Of a stretch of 64,000 nucleotides of DNA, positions 60,572 to 64,000 are shown piece after piece (the first letter of the stretch is position 1; every line of letters starts with the position of its first letter). Made by a program: the position numbers and the translations under genes. Below the pieces are notes generated by a model, which had not been told where the DNA came from, ran no database searches, and saw only the letters and a list, made by a program, of their open reading frames with translations. The stretch is from Luteibacter aegosomatissinici (GTDB lineage Bacteria > Pseudomonadota > Gammaproteobacteria > Xanthomonadales > Rhodanobacteraceae): the NCBI RefSeq assembly GCF_023078495.1, contig NZ_CP095742.1:2790001-2854000 (forward strand). Reading direction: 5' to 3'.

Positions 60572-61286
60572 GACTGCGTCCCGTCTGGATGAGATGTGGA
60601 TTGGGGGGGGCCGGGTCGAGCACGCACAGACAAACGGGGTCTGCCATCGCCATCGCAACCATCGCGTTGTGGTACGCGGCCAGCCATTCGAGCGACTCGC
60701 GGGCGTCGGGCTCCGCACGGCGATGGGCAAGAACGATGGATGCTGCGTGGGCAAGAAGCCATTCGCTTACGCTGGCACGGTAGCCCTCTTCAACGATGGC
60801 CCGGCGCGCCACACCGACAGGTGCAGCGCGGTAGGCTTCGATGCGCTCCGGCGTGTCGGCCCAGTCCACCGCCTCGAGGCAGATGCGGATGTAGTCGAGA
60901 TGGCAAAACGACACCTCGCTCCCCCTGAGTGTCCCTTCGAAACGACGAAACAGGTTGTTGACCGGGTCAACCTCCGCCCCATAGTTGCGAGCGAACGAAT
61001 GAGCCCTGACATGGGCAAAGAGCCGCTCATCGATAACGATGACCGGCGCCTGCAGTTCCATCTGCAGGGCACGAGCACGCACGAGCCCGTCGCTGATGAC
61101 GACCCCACCCCCATGACGCCACCACCCAAGGCTCAAGGCCCCGGAGACGACCTGTCCGTGTCCAAGGAGGCTCGAGCCCTGCGCGTCGGCAATCCCGATA
61201 AGTTCATCAAGGATGCGCTCGGAGTGTGCGCCCGAACCAAACAGCGGGGTGCCAAGCGGATAAAACGCCATCACAGAATCGGCCAC
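60495..61286 (-). CDS. Hypothetical protein, 3' end possibly frameshifted
   Basis: A 263-residue protein from the GTG at 61286 (an ATG at 61271 is in frame). GSGAHSERILDELIGIADAQGSSLLG and VVISDGLVRARALQMELQAPVIVID look like an uncharacterised bacterial family; I cannot name a function. The last 25 residues read through the start of the downstream dehydrogenase gene and look unlike protein. If the eight-G run at 60603-60610 had nine G, the frame would end in a TGA overlapping that gene's ATG (ATGA), a normal operon junction. The true end is therefore probably near 60568. Confidence 0.6.
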   Translation of the reverse strand: MADSVMAFYPLGTPLFGSGAHSERILDELIGIADAQGSSLLGHGQVVSGALSLGWWRHGGGVVISDGLVRARALQMELQAPVIVIDERLFAHVRAHSFARNYGAEVDPVNNLFRRFEGTLRGSEVSFCHLDYIRICLEAVDWADTPERIEAYRAAPVGVARRAIVEEGYRASVSEWLLAHAASIVLAHRRAEPDARESLEWLAAYHNAMVAMAMADPVCLCVLDPAPPNPHLIQTGRSHEGFCHRHVPIHWRVGCRKSARARP

Positions 61287-61735
61287 CGCAACGACGTCCT
61301 GCCCGGGGCCGCTCCCACTTCATTCCCACCGGCCCCCGCGTCAAAGTCGAACGTGTCGCGCAGGGTGACGAGGCGACGGGCGTTCGTTGCAGTGCCCAGG
61401 CAAGCTTCATTGCCCGCGCCCCCGTTCTCACCAGAGAGAGGCTGCCGCAGATGCCGAAGGCCCCGCGAAGGAAAGGGGCGGTCGTGGTTGGGGGAGCGCC
61501 GGAGGATGGATTCGTAGAGATAAGGGGGAACATGGTCATGCCTAAAGAGCGCAAGTGCGGCATGTATACCGGCTTTGTTTTTTGAAGCCTATGACGTTCT
61601 TGTGCACTTGTGCACGGTCCTCCGCTTTTTTTTGCGCAACGCTTCGCTGGCACCCTCCAGCGACAGGAGCCACCCCCGGATGGCCACGGGCAGCGCATGC
61701 CGAGCGGTGCTTCCCCAACCGTTGAGAGAATCCAT
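61287..61735. other. Intergenic region upstream of the glycosidase gene
   Basis: About 450 bases without a supported gene. It holds operator-like site 12 and, just after it, a tandem repeat of TTGTGCAC (61600-61607 and 61608-61615) that forms overlapping GTGCAC palindromes. Confidence 0.45.
61572..61588. promoter_or_regulatory. Inverted-repeat operator, site 12
   Basis: GCTTTG-TTTTT-TGAAGC, two mismatches in the left arm. It follows a TATACC hexamer (61565-61570), so it would lie just downstream of a -10 element. It is 147 bp upstream of the start at 61736. Confidence 0.45.
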
Positions 61736-63388
61736 ATGTCCCACTACGACCTTCGCCTTCCCCTCACAAGACATTCCATCGCAAGACTCGTCCTTGCGCT
61801 TTTGTCCGTTGGCTGCGCGCTGCCCGCTGCCGCGCAGACCGCATCCGCCGATGCGAGCACGATCACCGGCCACATCCTCGTCGGATACCAGGGGTGGTTC
61901 CGCTGCCCGGGTGACGGGAGCCCATGGAACAACTGGAGTCACCTTGCCGACGGGCAACCAAACGGCAAGAACCTCTATATCTCCAACTACCCCATCACCA
62001 CAGAGTGGACAGGTGTGGCGCGGTGCAAGGTCACCACCTTGACCGTCGGAGGCCAGCCCGCGTATCTCTTCTCATCGTTCCCCCAGGAGACGGCTGACAT
62101 CCATTTCCGCTGGATGCGCGAGTACGGTATCGATGGCGCACTCCTGCAGCGCTTCACAGGGGAGATTCCGAACCACAGCCAGGAAGGCGAAGCCATCACA
62201 CGCCATGCGATGAAGGCGGCCGAAGCGAACGGACGCACCTTCGCCATCGAATACGACCTGAGCCATGGGGATTATTACGATGTGGTCTCCGATGACCAGG
62301 TCGTGGCCGACATCACCAATGACTGGCTACATCTGGTCAATGACCTGCACATCACTGACAGCCTGGCCTACCAGAGGGAAGCCGGAAAGCCGCTCGTGTC
62401 CCTGTGGGGTCTCGCCTTCCACGATGACAGCCACCCCAAGCGCGCAGCCCTTGCCGGGCGCATCATCCACTGGTTCAAGACCGTCGCCCATGCAGAGGTC
62501 ATGGCGGGCGTGGCCAACAACTACGACGACCCCAACAATGGGGCCGACCCGGCGTGGGGTGATGTGTTGAAGGAGGCGGACATCATCCAGCCCTGGACCG
62601 TCGGCGCGCTGAGCAACCGGGACAACATCGACTGGTGGAAGACCAACAAGTTCATCCCCGAAATCAAGGTCACGGACGCTAACGGGCAAATCTACATGCC
62701 GGTCATCGAGCCGGGGGTTGCCGGGCGTGATTCGAACGACGTCGTAGGCCAGGGCGCGGCACGCAACGGCGGCGACTTCTTCTGGCACCAGCTCTACACC
62801 GCAAAGAGCGTCGGGGCGAAGGTCATCAAGATTGCGATGTTCGACGAGGTCAATGAAGGCACGTCGCTGCTGAAGGTGGCCGAAAACGCCAGCCAAGCCC
62901 CCGACCAGGGCACATGGTTGAACCTCGACGCAGACGGCTACCAGCTGCCGTCCGACTGGTACTTGCGTCTGGCGTGGAACGCAGGGCGTGTGTTGCGAGG
63001 TGAGGATACGCTGACCGATACGGTACCAGGCGACCCGGGTCCGCTCGACCCGGCCCCGTCGTGCGGCGTGCTCGGCCCGAACGGCGTCATCAATCCGGGC
63101 AAGCCGCTTTACTCATGCAGCCAGCTTGTCCACGTCAGCCTCGACCCGAGCGGGGACCTGACCGTCTATCGGGGCACGACTGCGCTGTATTCGAGCGGGA
63201 CCGGTGGCCAGCCAGTGGTGACAACTGTCATGCAGGGGGACGGCAACCTCGTCGAGTATGCCAAGGACGGAACGCCCCGCTGGGCGAGCAACACCGCCGG
63301 CCACCCGGGAGCGTGGCTGGATTTGCGAAACGATGGCAAGGCCTGGATTGTCTACCAGGGCAAGGTCATCTGGACAGCTGGTCCGTGA
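61736..63388 (+). CDS. Secreted GH71/GH99-like glycosidase with C-terminal lectin-like domain
   Basis: A 550-residue exported protein. A signal peptide (ending near AAAQ, about residue 33) is followed by a domain starting ILVGYQGWFRCPGDGSPW and HFRWMREYGIDGALLQRF, a pattern of bacterial xylosidase/arabinosidase-like and GH99-like proteins. Acidic residues in AIEYDLSHGDY and MFDEVNEGT are catalytic candidates. Residues about 440-550 are a bulb-lectin-like domain (VMQGDGNLVEYAKDGTPRWASN, WIVYQGKVIWTAG) shared with the esterase at 54293. The ATG has GAGAGA upstream. It is probably a polysaccharide hydrolase; the substrate is unknown. Confidence 0.8.
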   Translation: MSHYDLRLPLTRHSIARLVLALLSVGCALPAAAQTASADASTITGHILVGYQGWFRCPGDGSPWNNWSHLADGQPNGKNLYISNYPITTEWTGVARCKVTTLTVGGQPAYLFSSFPQETADIHFRWMREYGIDGALLQRFTGEIPNHSQEGEAITRHAMKAAEANGRTFAIEYDLSHGDYYDVVSDDQVVADITNDWLHLVNDLHITDSLAYQREAGKPLVSLWGLAFHDDSHPKRAALAGRIIHWFKTVAHAEVMAGVANNYDDPNNGADPAWGDVLKEADIIQPWTVGALSNRDNIDWWKTNKFIPEIKVTDANGQIYMPVIEPGVAGRDSNDVVGQGAARNGGDFFWHQLYTAKSVGAKVIKIAMFDEVNEGTSLLKVAENASQAPDQGTWLNLDADGYQLPSDWYLRLAWNAGRVLRGEDTLTDTVPGDPGPLDPAPSCGVLGPNGVINPGKPLYSCSQLVHVSLDPSGDLTVYRGTTALYSSGTGGQPVVTTVMQGDGNLVEYAKDGTPRWASNTAGHPGAWLDLRNDGKAWIVYQGKVIWTAGP

Positions 63389-63394
63389 CGATGT

Positions 63395-63421
63395 GCCGGC
63401 CCGGGCGCGTTCCGGGCCGGC
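63395..63421 (+). terminator. Hairpin after the glycosidase gene
   Basis: GCCGGCCCGG (63395-63404) and CCGGGCCGGC (63412-63421) with a 7-base loop; no T-run. It lies between convergent genes. Confidence 0.65.
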
Positions 63422-63427
63422 ATTCGC

Positions 63428-64000
63428 TTACCACGGCAGTTCATTGCCCTTGTAGTCGACAAAGACGAGCCCCGGTTTGCCGAACAGGCCTTCCAGCACC
63501 CGCACCATGCCACTGGTGCTGGTGGCCACATCGAGCGCGGCATCCGGCCCACCCATCTCGGTGCGCACCCAGCCAGGGGCGATGGCCGCGAGGGCGTACG
63601 GCATGGCCGGACGGGCAGCGGCAAAACTCCGCAACGACTGGTTCAGCGCTGCCTTGCTCGAGCGGTACGGCTCCCACCCACCGGTGGTATTTCCCGAGAC
63701 GCTGCCGAGGCCGGATGACATGACCGCGAGCACGCCGCCGTCGGCAACGAGCGGCTCAAAGGCCTCCGTGGCGAGCATCGCACCGGCGACGTTGGTGCGC
63801 ATGACCTGCATCACCTGGTCGGCAAAAGAAAGAGCCGGGTCGCTGAGGACGCCTGCGTTGACGAACACGACATCGAACCGGAATCCAGCGAGCTCCTCGC
63901 GAAGGGCGTGGATGGAGGATGCGTCATCGATGTCGACGTGGCCGACCATCAGGTTCGGCCCTGCCAGACTGTGCAACCGCACTCGGGCGGCTCCTGCGCT
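63428..64000 (-). CDS. Short-chain dehydrogenase (start outside the window)
   Basis: The frame is open to the window end, so the N-terminus with the TGxxxGxG motif is missing. The visible 190 residues show HVDIDDASSIHALREELAG, VVFVNAGVL (NNAG equivalent), AVMSSGLGSV with the serine, YRSSKAALNQSLRS with Y and K, and APGWVRTEMGG. This is the classical SDR order. The short SDR family with VNAG and GWVRTEMGG resembles CsgA-type short-chain oxidoreductases. Confidence 0.88.
   Translation of the reverse strand, partial: SAGAARVRLHSLAGPNLMVGHVDIDDASSIHALREELAGFRFDVVFVNAGVLSDPALSFADQVMQVMRTNVAGAMLATEAFEPLVADGGVLAVMSSGLGSVSGNTTGGWEPYRSSKAALNQSLRSFAAARPAMPYALAAIAPGWVRTEMGGPDAALDVATSTSGMVRVLEGLFGKPGLVFVDYKGNELPW

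Noticed and set aside
1-64000. CRISPR arrays, tRNA or rRNA genes, transposases, integrases
   Set aside because: I looked for regularly spaced repeats, RNA-like cloverleaf or rRNA sequence and mobile-element proteins and saw none.

Overview
The window is high-GC, densely coded DNA that reads like a gammaproteobacterium of the Xanthomonadales/Lysobacterales, perhaps Rhodanobacteraceae such as Luteibacter or Dyella. The clues are an Oar-type TonB receptor with a carboxypeptidase-like N-terminus, a flagellar hook gene, a tail-specific protease and the general codon use. The genus is an inference. I saw no rRNA, tRNA, CRISPR array, transposase or phage gene.

Layout. (1) About 1-14.1 kb looks like a defence or accessory island: the end of a large helical-repeat-like protein, a DUF2971 protein, a HEPN-like protein, and two copies of a two-gene cassette. 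In each cassette a PIN-like nuclease gene lies upstream of a PD-(D/E)XK nuclease gene (3.4-5.9 kb and 11.0-13.6 kb). Between the copies sit an orphan flagellar hook gene and a catalase-type peroxidase followed by a frameshifted cytochrome b561. (2) 14.2-25.4 kb holds a secreted hydrolase, a cyclic-nucleotide-domain/thioredoxin-reductase-like flavoprotein, a ketopantoate-reductase-like protein, a PAS-GGDEF diguanylate cyclase, tail-specific protease Prc, and a three-gene operon ending in an MFS transporter. (3) 25.4-48.8 kb holds regulators (HxlR, AraC, LysR), a porin, an aldo/keto reductase, an EmrAB-like efflux pair, a six-gene quinone/aldehyde detoxification operon (34.7-40.2 kb), a second flavoprotein paralog, the TonB receptor and a divergent aldehyde dehydrogenase. 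(4) 48.9-64 kb holds paired OsmC proteins, a quinone oxidoreductase, hydrolases, a DJ-1/PfpI protein, an SGNH esterase and a glycosidase that share a C-terminal lectin-like domain, a crotonase, two decayed genes, and a short-chain dehydrogenase cut by the window end.

How it fits together. From 8.6 to 61.6 kb the gene content is mostly redox, electrophile and xenobiotic handling, with many paralog pairs. Scattered through it is one 17-bp inverted repeat, RCTTCA-N5-TGAAGY, in front of about a dozen genes. At five of these it overlaps the -10 region of a promoter with a TTGAC-like -35 box 16-17 bp away. I read this as the operator of one unrecognised local regulon. The two HxlR proteins in the window are the leading, unproven candidates to bind it. 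The duplicated PIN/PD-(D/E)XK cassette is the other candidate undescribed system.

Three separate genes are broken, or end badly, in a way that one extra G in a G run would repair, so assembly indels should be excluded before calling them pseudogenes.
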